This document shows positions 8,292-18,679 of a DNA stretch of 64,000 bases, in pieces. The notes beneath the pieces were generated by a model. That model was not told the DNA's origin, made no database searches, and worked only from the letters and a program-made list of their open reading frames with translations. The stretch covers positions 62,001-126,000 of the forward strand of contig NZ_JAZIBG010000031.1 in assembly GCF_036621135.1 (NCBI RefSeq). The letters are read 5' to 3'. This DNA is from Aquincola agrisoli (GTDB lineage: Bacteria > Pseudomonadota > Gammaproteobacteria > Burkholderiales > Burkholderiaceae_C). Every line of letters begins with the position of its first letter. Positions within the stretch are counted from its first letter, which is position 1. The translations under genes and the position numbers were made by a program.

Positions 8292-8723
8292 TCACTGCAC
8301 GATACGGCTGAAGCTCGCGTAGTGATCTTGGGTGTAGTAACAGGCTTCCGGTTGCGTGGGCTGGCGTCCACCGCACACGATGCGCCGCGCGCCGCGGTGG
8401 CGGACGCCCGGCGTCTTCACCGTGTATTCGCGGTAAAAGCCTCTGGACTGGCGGGGCAGCAGACGTTCCCGGTTACCGAATACGCTGCCGTCCTTCTGGT
8501 ACGGAAAAGGTCCACCCACTCGGATGAGCCGCTCCGTGGCCCGGGCTTCGGCAGGCAATTGGGACCAGGCCACGACACTGTCGCCACCGATCCCGACCGC
8601 CCCTTCCTGCGCGGGCCTGGCCTGTGCGACCGGAGCTGCGCAAGCAAGGAGCGCTGCGGTCCCAAGCGTGAGCCCCAACTTACGTAGAGACTGCACCAAA
8701 GAAGACCGCTGGGCCTGAGTCAC
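8292..8723 (-). CDS. secreted barnase-type guanyl ribonuclease
   Basis: A protein of about 143 residues with an export signal (basic SLRKLG, hydrophobic LTLGTAALLACAAP, AQA cleavage site) and a ribonuclease N1/T1/Ba domain. The three catalytic residues of barnase appear in order: the Glu of FYREYTV, the Arg of GARRIV and the His of QDHYASF. It should cleave RNA 3' of guanine. GTG 8723 is chosen because it keeps the signal peptide intact; GTG 8693 is also possible and neither has a strong ribosome-binding site. With the barstar gene downstream it forms an enzyme-immunity pair. Whether it is a scavenging enzyme, a weapon against competitors or an addiction module cannot be decided from sequence. 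Confidence 0.87.
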   Translation of the reverse strand: MTQAQRSSLVQSLRKLGLTLGTAALLACAAPVAQARPAQEGAVGIGGDSVVAWSQLPAEARATERLIRVGGPFPYQKDGSVFGNRERLLPRQSRGFYREYTVKTPGVRHRGARRIVCGGRQPTQPEACYYTQDHYASFSRIVQ

Positions 8724-8751
8724 GGGGTTAACCCTGAAACCTGAAAGCGAA

Positions 8752-8780
8752 ATGGTACCGACTCGGGTGCAAAAGCTCAA
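8752..8780 (-). promoter_or_regulatory. possible sigma-70 promoter for the ribonuclease operon
   Basis: On the minus strand TTGAGC (-35, 8780-8775) and TACCAT (-10, 8757-8752) are separated by exactly 17 bases, about 30 bases upstream of the GTG at 8723. The hexamers match the consensus at four positions each, so this is suggestive only. Confidence 0.3.
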
Positions 8781-8807
8781 GCCGCTGCCATGTTTTCGGG
8801 CAGCGGC
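8781..8807 (-). terminator. hairpin downstream of maeB
   Basis: Perfect 9-base arms GCCGCTGCC/GGCAGCGGC with a 9-base loop, located about 100 bases after the maeB stop on the minus strand. A TTGAGCTTTT stretch follows the hairpin in the maeB direction, giving a modest U-rich tail. That same stretch overlaps the putative -35 of the ribonuclease promoter. Confidence 0.45.
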
Positions 8808-8907
8808 CTGAGGATATGAGTGGGTACTAACTGTTTCGGGGTAGGCTGATTTGGCAGTGATCCTTGCAGGCGATCAAACTGTCAAGCGATTTACATTCCA
8901 GTGCGGG

Positions 8908-11202
<2,295 letters not shown>

Positions 11203-11289
11203 GGCTTGTTGTCCGTGGTTGCGGCGAAAGGGGCAGCGATTTTGCCCCCATGGACGCGCAGTGTCGCGCGAGGGGCGGCCCGGATTGAT

Positions 11290-11316
11290 GCGCAAAACTG
11301 CGTAGCAGCTTTGCGC
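11290..11316. promoter_or_regulatory. dyad in the maeB / sensor kinase intergenic region
   Basis: GCGCAAA and TTTGCGC arms, continuing after one A.C mismatch into CTGC/GCAG around a GTA centre, give a 27-base dyad. It lies 88 bases upstream of maeB and 28 bases upstream of the kinase ATG, so it is placed to act as an operator or leader hairpin for the divergent pair. The binding protein is unknown; the response regulator at 13460 is the natural candidate. Confidence 0.45.
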
Positions 11317-11343
11317 GGGCCTTGAACCATACTGGCCCGGACC

Positions 11344-13428
11344 ATGACATCCACCAGCATTTCGCGCAGGCCATGGCGGCGCCCGCCCCGCAAGGTGCGC
11401 CGCGCGTTGCTGTGGTCGACCCTCGTGGCGCTGCTGCTGGTGGCCCAGACGCTGCTGGTGCTGCTCACGCTCAACTACGAGAACGTGCGCGCCCAGGAGC
11501 GTGTCGAGGATTTCGCCGGCCAGGTGGCGAGCGAGCTGCGGCGCGACGTGCAGCGCGGCCTCCAGAGCCTGCAGGCGCTGCTCTGGCACGAGCCCGCGCC
11601 GGCCCAGTGGCGCATCGACGCCGGCGAATTGCTGCGCGCCCGCCACGCGCTGCTGCGCATCGAGCGCCGCAATGCCTCGTTCGGCATCGACGACGCGGTC
11701 GACACCCCCTACCGCGCGCCGGTGTTCAGCCAGTTGCCGCGCACGGCGATGGGGGTGGAGGCCGAACTGGCCTGCACGGGGGCCCGCCGCACCGGCACGC
11801 CGATGTTCTCCCGGACCTACTTCGTCCCGCAGCCGGCCGGCACGGGCCTCGAGGTGCTCGATGTGTGCATCCCGGTGTCCACCGGCGTGCGCGAGCCGCT
11901 GTACCTGGTGGCGACGCTGGCCTTGTCCGTGCTCCTGGAGGAGTCGATGTCGCCCGAGCAGTCCCGCGGCCACGAGCTGTCCTTCATCGAAGGCGATGGC
12001 ACGCGGCTGGCGCGTGCCGGCGTGCCGCGAGGGGCCGGCGTGTACCAGGCGCAGCGCGTCATCGACCTGCCCGGCGCCTCGCTGGTGCTGCGGGTGGACA
12101 GTGCCGAGGGCAGCCCGAGGCTGATTCCGAACCTGGCGACTGCGTTGGTGCTCGGCCTCTCGCTGGCGCTGTTCGCGGTGGTCTTGCTGCTGCTGCGCGA
12201 CGTCCGCAAGCGCGCACGGGCCGAATCGGCGCTCGGCGAGGCGCTCGCCTTCCGCAAGGCGATGGAGGATTCGCTGATCACCGGCCTGCGGGCGCGGGAT
12301 CTCGAAGGCCGCATCACCTATGTCAACCCGGCGTTCTGCGCGATGGTCGGCTTCGGGGCCGAGGAGCTGATGGATTCCAATCCGCCCGCCTACTGGCCGA
12401 CCGAGCGGGTGGAGGAGTACCGCGTCCGGCAGAGCCAGCGGCTGTCGTCGGTGCGCGACCGCGGCGACATCCAGCAGGGCTTCGAGACGGAGTTCATGCG
12501 CAAGAACGGCGAGCGCTTCCCCGTCGTCATCTACGAGGCGCCGCTGGTCGACAGCGTCGGCAAGCAAAAGGGCTGGATGAGCGCCGTGCTCGACATGAGC
12601 GCGCAGCGCCGCGTCGAGGAGCTGTCGCGCCAGCAGCAGGACCGCCTGCAGGCGACGGCCCGGCTCGCCACGGTCGGCGAGATGGCCTCGCTGCTGAGCC
12701 ACGAGCTGAACCAGCCGCTGGCCGCCATTGCGAGTTATGCCACGGGTTCGCTCAACCTGATCGAGACCCCCGACGACGACACGGTGGGCCTGCTGAAGCA
12801 GGGCCTGACACGCATCGCCGAGCAGGCCGAGCGCGCCGGCCGCGTGATCAAGAGCGTGCACGATTTCGTCCGCCGCCGCGAGCAGGCGCGCGAGGCCATC
12901 TCCGCGTCGCAGCTGATCGATGCCGTGATGCCGCTGGTGCGTCTGCAGGCGCGCAAGAGCGGGGCGCGCATCGAACTCGACATCCCGTCGCCGCCGCCGC
13001 GCGTGCTGGCGGATCGCACGATGGTCGAGCAGGTCCTGCTGAATCTGACGCGCAACGGCATCCAGGCGATGGAGACCGCGACGCCGCTGGCCGCGCGCGT
13101 GCTGACGCTGCGGGTGCGGCAGACCCACCCCAAGTGGGTCAGCTTCAGCGTGCTGGACGCCGGGCCGGGCATCGCGCCCGAAGTGGCCGAGCGCCTGTTC
13201 ACGCCCTTCTTCACCACGCGCAGCGAAGGCATGGGCCTGGGCCTGAGCCTGTGCCGCACCGTGATCGAGCAGCACGGGGGCGCGCTCGACTTCCATGTGC
13301 ACGGCGGTGCGGACGGCGGATCCACGAAAGGCACGGAGTTCGTTTTCACGCTGCCCGCCACCGATCCTTCGCGCAACCGCGGCGACGCCGAGGTGTCCGG
13401 TGCGAAGGCGGTGGCCCGGCCGGGGTAG
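11344..13428 (+). CDS. PAS-domain sensor histidine kinase, DctS-like
   Basis: A 694-residue membrane kinase. A basic N-terminus precedes a transmembrane helix (about residues 22-43), a periplasmic domain of roughly 220 residues, a second helix (about 262-285), a PAS domain (about 306-420), and a HisKA/HATPase module with phospho-accepting His453 in LLSHELNQPLAAI. N-box (LLNLTRNGIQAM), DAGPGI and GMGLGLS motifs are intact. The layout matches DctS-type sensors of external C4-dicarboxylates. A FixJ-type regulator follows 31 bases downstream and malic enzyme is divergent, supporting dicarboxylate sensing, but that is inference. Confidence 0.85.
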   Translation: MTSTSISRRPWRRPPRKVRRALLWSTLVALLLVAQTLLVLLTLNYENVRAQERVEDFAGQVASELRRDVQRGLQSLQALLWHEPAPAQWRIDAGELLRARHALLRIERRNASFGIDDAVDTPYRAPVFSQLPRTAMGVEAELACTGARRTGTPMFSRTYFVPQPAGTGLEVLDVCIPVSTGVREPLYLVATLALSVLLEESMSPEQSRGHELSFIEGDGTRLARAGVPRGAGVYQAQRVIDLPGASLVLRVDSAEGSPRLIPNLATALVLGLSLALFAVVLLLLRDVRKRARAESALGEALAFRKAMEDSLITGLRARDLEGRITYVNPAFCAMVGFGAEELMDSNPPAYWPTERVEEYRVRQSQRLSSVRDRGDIQQGFETEFMRKNGERFPVVIYEAPLVDSVGKQKGWMSAVLDMSAQRRVEELSRQQQDRLQATARLATVGEMASLLSHELNQPLAAIASYATGSLNLIETPDDDTVGLLKQGLTRIAEQAERAGRVIKSVHDFVRRREQAREAISASQLIDAVMPLVRLQARKSGARIELDIPSPPPRVLADRTMVEQVLLNLTRNGIQAMETATPLAARVLTLRVRQTHPKWVSFSVLDAGPGIAPEVAERLFTPFFTTRSEGMGLGLSLCRTVIEQHGGALDFHVHGGADGGSTKGTEFVFTLPATDPSRNRGDAEVSGAKAVARPG

Positions 13429-13459
13429 CATCGCGGCAACCCGCGCTGCGTGATCGCCG

Positions 13460-14140
13460 ATGTCCTCTCTGCCCGCCTCCCTCGGCTTGCCGATGGTCTA
13501 CCTCGTCGACGACGAAGACGTCGTGCGCGATGCGCTCGCGTGGTTGCTGCGGTCGCGGCGGCTGTTGTCCGAGGGCTTCGGCAGCGCGGAGGCTTTTGAT
13601 GCCTTCCTGGAGGCGCAGTGGCAGCAGCACGGGGGGGCGTGGCCGGTGGCGCCCTCCTGCCTGTTGCTGGACGTGCGCATGCCGGGGGAAAGCGGCCTGG
13701 CTTTGTTCGAGCGCCTGACGGAGTCGGGCCGGCTGGCGGCGATCCCGGTCGTGTTCCTGACCGGCCACGGCGACGTGCCCACCGCGGTGGCCGCCGTCAA
13801 GCAGGGGGCCTACGACTTCGTCGAGAAGCCCTTCTCCGACAACGCACTGGTCGACCGGATCGAGCGGGCGCTCGAACTCAGCGCCGCGGCCATCCTGCGG
13901 CGCCAGGCCCATGACAGCCTGCGCAAGGCACTGGCCGACCTCACCGAGCGCGAGCGCGAGGTGATGCGGCTGGTGATCGACGGCCGCCCCAACAAGCTGA
14001 TCGCCGACGCGCTGAACATCAGCGTGCGCACCGTGGAGGTCCACCGTGCCCGGGTCTTCGAGAAGATGGACGTGAAGTCCGCCGTCGAGCTCGCCAACCT
14101 GCTGCGCGACGCCTCCCTCGACACGCCGGCCGCACGCTGA
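13460..14140 (+). CDS. FixJ/DctR-type response regulator
   Basis: A 226-residue regulator with an N-terminal receiver (acidic VDDEDV, phospho-acceptor Asp71 in LLLDVRMP, FLTGHGD and VEKPF) and a C-terminal LuxR-type helix-turn-helix (LTEREREVMRLVIDGRPNK to RTVEVHRARVFEK). It follows the DctS-like kinase on the same strand and surely partners it. Regulators of the FixJ branch activate transcription on phosphorylation. Likely targets are maeB and dicarboxylate uptake genes; no transporter is in the window. Confidence 0.9.
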   Translation: MSSLPASLGLPMVYLVDDEDVVRDALAWLLRSRRLLSEGFGSAEAFDAFLEAQWQQHGGAWPVAPSCLLLDVRMPGESGLALFERLTESGRLAAIPVVFLTGHGDVPTAVAAVKQGAYDFVEKPFSDNALVDRIERALELSAAAILRRQAHDSLRKALADLTEREREVMRLVIDGRPNKLIADALNISVRTVEVHRARVFEKMDVKSAVELANLLRDASLDTPAAR

Positions 14141-14148
14141 CGCATTGC

Positions 14149-15108
14149 ATGGCGCTGGGCGAGTTCGACCTCATCGCGAAGTACTTCGAGCGTCCGCGCG
14201 GGCGGGCGGTGCTGGGCATCGGCGACGATTGCGCGATCGTCGCGCCGTCGCCCGGGATGCAACTCGCCATCTCGACGGACACGCTGGTCGAGGGCCGGCA
14301 CTTCCTGTCCACGGTGCCGCCGGAACGCCTGGGCCACAAGGCGCTCGCGGTGAACCTGTCCGACCTCGCCGCCTGTGGCGCGGCGCCGCTGGCGTTCACG
14401 CTGGCACTGGCGCTGCCGCGGGTCGACGAGGCCTTCCTCGCCGGCTTCTCCCGCGGGCTGTTCGCGCTGGCGGACGCCCACCGGATCGAACTGGTGGGCG
14501 GCGACACCACGGCCGGCCCGCTCAACATCGGCATCACCGTGTTCGGCGAAGTGCCGCCCGGCCAGGCGCTGCTGCGCTCCGGCGCGCGCCCGGGCGACGC
14601 CTTGTGGGTGAGCGGCACGCTGGGCGACGCCCGGCTGGCGCTGGAGGTGTTCCGCGGCCAGCGGTCGCTGGACGGCGATGCCTTCGACACGGTGCGGCGC
14701 GCGATGGAGCAGCCGCAGCCGCGCGTGGCGCTGGGCGAGGCGCTGCGTGGGCTGGCGACCAGCGCGGCGGACGTCAGCGACGGCCTGCTCGGCGACCTGG
14801 GCCACATCCTGCGCCGCTCCCGCGTCGGTGCCCGGCTCGCCGCGCATGACGTGCCGCGCAGCGAGATCCTGCGCGCGCAGCCGGCCTCGGTGCAGCTCGA
14901 ATGCACGCTGGCGGGCGGCGACGACTATGAATTGGTCTTCACCGCACCGGCCGGGGCCGACGACGCGGTGCGGGCCGCGGGCCGCGCGGCGGGGGTGGCG
15001 GTCACCCGCATCGGCCTCATGGAGGCCGAGCCGGGGCTGCGGGTGGTCGACGCCGAGGGAGGGCCCGTGGTGCCGCAGTGGGCTTCCTTCGATCATTTCA
15101 AGTCATGA
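14149..15108 (+). CDS. thiL: thiamine-monophosphate kinase
   Basis: A 319-residue ThiL that phosphorylates thiamine monophosphate to thiamine diphosphate with ATP. Conserved features visible are the start GEFDLI, GIGDDCAIV, the STDTLVEGRHF segment, VNLSDLAACGA, the VGGDTT metal-binding loop and the GGDDYELVF motif near the C-terminus. It starts 8 bases after the response regulator stop and its own TGA overlaps the pgpA ATG, so translation of the following genes is coupled. Confidence 0.95.
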   Translation: MALGEFDLIAKYFERPRGRAVLGIGDDCAIVAPSPGMQLAISTDTLVEGRHFLSTVPPERLGHKALAVNLSDLAACGAAPLAFTLALALPRVDEAFLAGFSRGLFALADAHRIELVGGDTTAGPLNIGITVFGEVPPGQALLRSGARPGDALWVSGTLGDARLALEVFRGQRSLDGDAFDTVRRAMEQPQPRVALGEALRGLATSAADVSDGLLGDLGHILRRSRVGARLAAHDVPRSEILRAQPASVQLECTLAGGDDYELVFTAPAGADDAVRAAGRAAGVAVTRIGLMEAEPGLRVVDAEGGPVVPQWASFDHFKS

Positions 15109-15671
15109 ACGACGACGTCGTCGACGTCGCGATGCGCGAACCCGCCCCGCCGCAGCGGGCCACCGCCCGCTTCATGCTGCCGCGCCCGCATGCGTGGATC
15201 GCGCTCGGCTTCGGCAGCGGGCTGTCGCCCTGGGCGCCCGGCACGGTGGGCACGCTGTGGGGGTGGCTGGCGTTCATCGTGCTGGACTTCTGGCTCACCG
15301 ACCGGCAGTGGGCGGGGGTGCTGGCCGGCAGCCTTCTGGTGGGCTGGTGGGCCTGCACCCGCACGGCGCGCGACCTGCGCACGGCCGATCCCGGCGCCAT
15401 CGTGTGGGACGAGGTGGTGGCGTTCTGGGCAGTGCTGTGGCTGATCACGCCCACGGGCCTCGCCGGCCAGGCGGTGGCCTTCGTGCTGTTCAGGTTCTTC
15501 GATGCCGTCAAGCCCGGCCCGGTGCGCTGGGCCGACCGCCGCTTCAAGACCGCAGCGGGCACGGCGCCCGGCTGGCGCGCGGGTTTCGGCATCCTCTTCG
15601 ATGACCTGGTGGCGGCGCTGTGCACGCTGCTGACCATCGCCTTGTGGAAGGTCCTGTCGTCATGGATGTGA
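15105..15671 (+). CDS. pgpA: phosphatidylglycerophosphatase A
   Basis: A 188-residue inner-membrane protein that dephosphorylates phosphatidylglycerophosphate to phosphatidylglycerol. The family hallmark GLSPWAPGTVGTLWGW is present, followed by VWDEVVAFW and RFFDAVKPGP, and there are three to four hydrophobic segments. The ATG overlaps the thiL stop in an ATGA junction, and its 3' end overlaps pncC by 10 bases. The thiL-pgpA-pncC order is common in proteobacteria. Confidence 0.93.
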   Translation: MNDDVVDVAMREPAPPQRATARFMLPRPHAWIALGFGSGLSPWAPGTVGTLWGWLAFIVLDFWLTDRQWAGVLAGSLLVGWWACTRTARDLRTADPGAIVWDEVVAFWAVLWLITPTGLAGQAVAFVLFRFFDAVKPGPVRWADRRFKTAAGTAPGWRAGFGILFDDLVAALCTLLTIALWKVLSSWM

Positions 15672-16156
15672 GCGAGGTCGAGCCCCTGGTGGTGTCTTTG
15701 GCGCAGGCCTTGCGCGGCCGCGGCTGGCGCATCGCTGCCGCGGAAAGCTGCACCGGCGGGCTGATCGCCGCGGCGTGCACCGCGGTGGCCGGCTCGAGCG
15801 ATTGGTTCGAGCGCGGGTTCGTCACCTACAGCAACGAGGCCAAGGCCGAGATGCTCGGCGTCGCGCCGGCCCTGATCGCCACCCACGGTGCGGTGAGCGA
15901 GCCGGTGGCCTGTGCGATGGCGCTCGGCGCCTTGGCGCATGCGCATGCCGAGCTGTCAGTGGCCGTCACCGGCATCGCCGGGCCGGGCGGTGCCGTGCCG
16001 GGCAAGCCCGTCGGCACGGTTTGGCTGGCCGTCGGGCGCGCCGGCGGCGGCGTGGAGGCCACCTTGCTGCAACTGGGCGGCGACCGCCGCTCCGTGCGGG
16101 CGCAGACGGTCCACGCGGCCCTGCAGCGGCTGCTGCAGGCCGCGCAGGCCGGATGA
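15662..16156 (+). CDS. pncC: nicotinamide-nucleotide amidohydrolase (CinA C-terminal type)
   Basis: A 164-residue single-domain CinA-C protein, deamidating NMN to nicotinate mononucleotide in pyridine-nucleotide salvage. The motif AAAESCTGGLIAA carries the nucleophilic serine, and TGIAGPGG and KPVGTVW follow. The N-terminal molybdopterin-like domain of full CinA is absent, as is usual for PncC. It overlaps pgpA upstream and the dehydrogenase gene downstream (ATGA), so the four genes are translationally coupled. Confidence 0.92.
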   Translation: MDVSEVEPLVVSLAQALRGRGWRIAAAESCTGGLIAAACTAVAGSSDWFERGFVTYSNEAKAEMLGVAPALIATHGAVSEPVACAMALGALAHAHAELSVAVTGIAGPGGAVPGKPVGTVWLAVGRAGGGVEATLLQLGGDRRSVRAQTVHAALQRLLQAAQAG

Positions 16157-17076
16157 AACGGGCCGCCCCGATGGACGTGCTGCTGGCGGGCAACCTCGGC
16201 ACTGACGAGCGTGCGGCATGGTCGGCCGCGCTGTCCGCGGCGCTGCCCGAGGCGCGGTGGTGGTGGGACGATGCGCCGTTCCCGGCCGCCATGATCGAGG
16301 CGGCCGTGGTCGCCAACCCGGCGCCCGGCCGGCTGCAGGGGCTGCCCCGGCTGCGGCTGATCCAGTCGCTGTGGGCCGGGGTCGACCGGCTGCTGGGCGA
16401 CCCCACGCTGCCCGAGGACGTGCCGGTCGCGCGCATGGTCGATCCGGCGATGAACGAGGCGATGGCGGAGACCGCGCTGTGGGCCACGCTGTCGCTGCAC
16501 CGCGGCTTCTTCGCGTATGCCCGCCAGCAGGCCGGCGGCCTGTGGCAGCAGCACCCGCAGCGCCGGGCCGACGAGGTCCGGGCCACCGTACTCGGCACGG
16601 GCCAGATGGGGCAGGCCACGCTGCGCCGGCTGCAGCAGCAGGGCTACCGCGCCGCCGGCTGGCGCCGGGCCGACGGGCCGCAGGCGCTCGCCCCGCTGCT
16701 GGCGCGCAGCGACGTGGTGATCAACCTGTTGCCGTTGACGCCGCAGACGGCGGGTATGTTGGGCGCACCGCTGTTTGCGGCCTTGCCGCGCGGCGCGGGC
16801 ATCGTGAACCTGGCGCGCGGCGGACATCTCGTGGAAGCCGACCTGCTGGCGGCCCTGGACTCGGGGCACATCGGGCACGCGGTGCTCGACGTCTTCGCTG
16901 CTGAGCCGCTGCCGCCGGTGCATCCGTTCTGGTCGCACCCGCGCATCACGGTGCTGCCGCATGTGGCGGCGCAGACCGATCCGCGCAGCGCCGCACGCGT
17001 GGCCGCCGCCAACCTGCGCGCGCTGCGCGACGGCCTGCCGCTGCAGCACCTGGTGGACCGCACGCGCGGGTACTGA
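16153..17076 (+). CDS. D-2-hydroxyacid dehydrogenase, glyoxylate/hydroxypyruvate reductase A-like
   Basis: A 307-residue NAD(P)-dependent oxidoreductase. The Rossmann loop LGTGQMGQATLRRL is at about the middle. The catalytic Arg (VNLARGGHLVEADLL), Glu (VFAAEPLP) and His (LPHVAAQ) can all be seen. Overall it looks like the GhrA branch, reducing glyoxylate or hydroxypyruvate, but the substrate is not fixed by these motifs. ATG 16153 overlaps the pncC stop; ATG 16171 is an in-frame alternative that matches the usual N-terminus slightly better. It converges with holA, 14 bases away. Confidence 0.85.
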   Translation: MKRAAPMDVLLAGNLGTDERAAWSAALSAALPEARWWWDDAPFPAAMIEAAVVANPAPGRLQGLPRLRLIQSLWAGVDRLLGDPTLPEDVPVARMVDPAMNEAMAETALWATLSLHRGFFAYARQQAGGLWQQHPQRRADEVRATVLGTGQMGQATLRRLQQQGYRAAGWRRADGPQALAPLLARSDVVINLLPLTPQTAGMLGAPLFAALPRGAGIVNLARGGHLVEADLLAALDSGHIGHAVLDVFAAEPLPPVHPFWSHPRITVLPHVAAQTDPRSAARVAAANLRALRDGLPLQHLVDRTRGY

Positions 17077-17090
17077 ACGGGCGCCGCCCG

Positions 17091-18176
17091 CTACAGCACC
17101 AGCCGCAGGCCGCAGGCCGACGCGCCACGCGGCAGCGGCATGACACGCTGCATCAGCATGAGCGCCAGGCGGCGCAGCGCGTCCCAGGCATCGGTGGGCC
17201 AGTCGGGGTGCTTGAGGCCCTTGACGATGCCGTCGCAGATGCTCGCGGCCTCCACCAGCAGCGCGAGGTCGTTGCCGGTCAGCGCGGGCAGCACCCGCTC
17301 GAAGAGGCGCTCCTTGACCCCCCAGACCCGCTGCTCGCGCAGCGCCATGGGGAGCGGCTTGCCGTCGGCCATCGCGTCGTGCACGCGCTTGAGGGCTCGG
17401 ATGTCCTCGGCCAGCGTCCAGTGCACGAGCACGGCCGCCTCGCCCTCGGCGCGCAGGCCGTCGAGCATGCGCAGCGCGCGCGGCACGTGGCCGGCGAGCA
17501 CCGCTTCGCCGAGCTTGAAGACGTCGTAGCGCGCCACGTTGAGCACGGCCGCTTCCACCTCCGCATAGCTGAGCGTGCCGGCCGGATAGAGCAGCCCGAG
17601 CTTCTGCAGCTCCTGGTGCGCCGCGAGCAGGTTGCCCTCCACGCGATCGGCGACGAAGGCCAGCGTGCGCTGGCCTTCGTCGCCGTCCGCCACCGTCTGG
17701 CCCTGCGCGGCCAGGCGGCGGGCGATCCAGGTCGGCAGGTCGCGGCGTTCCACCGGGTCGACACGCAGCGTGACGCCGGCGCCGTCGAGCGCGGTGTACC
17801 AGGCGCTCTTGAGTTGTGTGCCGTCCAGCCGCGGCAGGTGCACCAGCGTGAGCACGTCGTCCGACAGGGCCTCGCAGTAGCGCTGCAGCGCTTCCGAGCC
17901 CTCCTTGCCGGGCTTGCCGCCGGGAATGCGGATCTCGATCAGCTGTCGGTCCGCGAACAGGCTCATCGCCTGCGCGCTGCCCAGCAGGCCGCTCCAGTCG
18001 AAATGCGCACCGCTGACGGTGAAGACCTTGCGTTCGCTGTAGCCGGCGGCCCGTGCGGCGGCGCGCACGGCGTCGGCCGCCTCCTGCGCCAGCAGCGGCT
18101 CGTCGCCGTGCACGGTGTAGAGGCGCTTCAGGCCCTTGGCCAGGTGGCCGGCGAGCTGGTCGGGGCGGACTTGCAT
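17091..18176 (-). CDS. holA: DNA polymerase III subunit delta
   Basis: A 361-residue clamp-loader subunit that opens the beta sliding clamp. The N-terminal part has the HolA pattern LYTVHGDEPLLAQEAADAVR, then SLFADRQLIEIRIPGGKPG, and the C-terminal half is alpha-helical. It is the last gene of a leuS-lptE-holA minus-strand cluster and its ATG overlaps the lptE stop (ATGA), as in many proteobacteria. Confidence 0.93.
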   Translation of the reverse strand: MQVRPDQLAGHLAKGLKRLYTVHGDEPLLAQEAADAVRAAARAAGYSERKVFTVSGAHFDWSGLLGSAQAMSLFADRQLIEIRIPGGKPGKEGSEALQRYCEALSDDVLTLVHLPRLDGTQLKSAWYTALDGAGVTLRVDPVERRDLPTWIARRLAAQGQTVADGDEGQRTLAFVADRVEGNLLAAHQELQKLGLLYPAGTLSYAEVEAAVLNVARYDVFKLGEAVLAGHVPRALRMLDGLRAEGEAAVLVHWTLAEDIRALKRVHDAMADGKPLPMALREQRVWGVKERLFERVLPALTGNDLALLVEAASICDGIVKGLKHPDWPTDAWDALRRLALMLMQRVMPLPRGASACGLRLVL

Positions 18177-18679
18177 CAGCGGCCCGCGTCCGGCTGCAAG
18201 GCGGCCAGGCGCCGCATGATCTGCTGCGCGATGTCGCTTTCCATCGCCCGGTAGAGCTGGGCCTCTTCCTGCTCCTTGGCCAGGGCGGCGGTTTCGTTAT
18301 AGGTCATGTCGCGCGTGAGCAGCAGCTCGGAGGGCGGCAGCAGCACGCGGCCGCCCGGCGCCGTCACGCGGAAGTTCAGGCGCACGCGCAGCTGCACCTC
18401 GCGCACCTGGCCGGCCGCGGTGGTGGCCACCACGCTGCGTTCGCGCCGGTCGGACAGCGCATGCAGGATCACCTCGGCCTGCGCCGGGATCTCGCTGATG
18501 CGGGTCTCGCCGACGCGGCTGCGCAGCTCGGCCGCCAGCGGCGAACGGGCCGAGAAGCCCGTGAACGCGATGCTGCGGAAGGGCAGCACCGGCGGGCGCT
18601 GCAGCTGGAAGCCGCAGCCCGCGGCCAGCGCCGAGGCGCCCAGCCCGGCCAGCCATGCACGGCGATGGAGCCGGCGCAT
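18176..18679 (-). CDS. lptE: LPS-assembly lipoprotein LptE
   Basis: A 167-residue lipoprotein. The signal MRRLHRRAWLAGLGASALAA ends in a lipobox LAAGC, so it should be lipidated at that cysteine and go to the outer membrane. It plugs the LptD barrel during lipopolysaccharide insertion; lptD is at 3116. The GFQLQRPPVLPF start of the mature protein is typical of the family. It overlaps leuS by the ATGA at its start and holA at its end. Confidence 0.92.
   Translation of the reverse strand: MRRLHRRAWLAGLGASALAAGCGFQLQRPPVLPFRSIAFTGFSARSPLAAELRSRVGETRISEIPAQAEVILHALSDRRERSVVATTAAGQVREVQLRVRLNFRVTAPGGRVLLPPSELLLTRDMTYNETAALAKEQEEAQLYRAMESDIAQQIMRRLAALQPDAGR

Noticed and set aside
11203..13431. N-terminal extension of the maeB frame by over 700 codons
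   Set aside because: The malic enzyme family starts at ATG 11202; the extension is antisense to the DctS-like kinase and has shadow composition.
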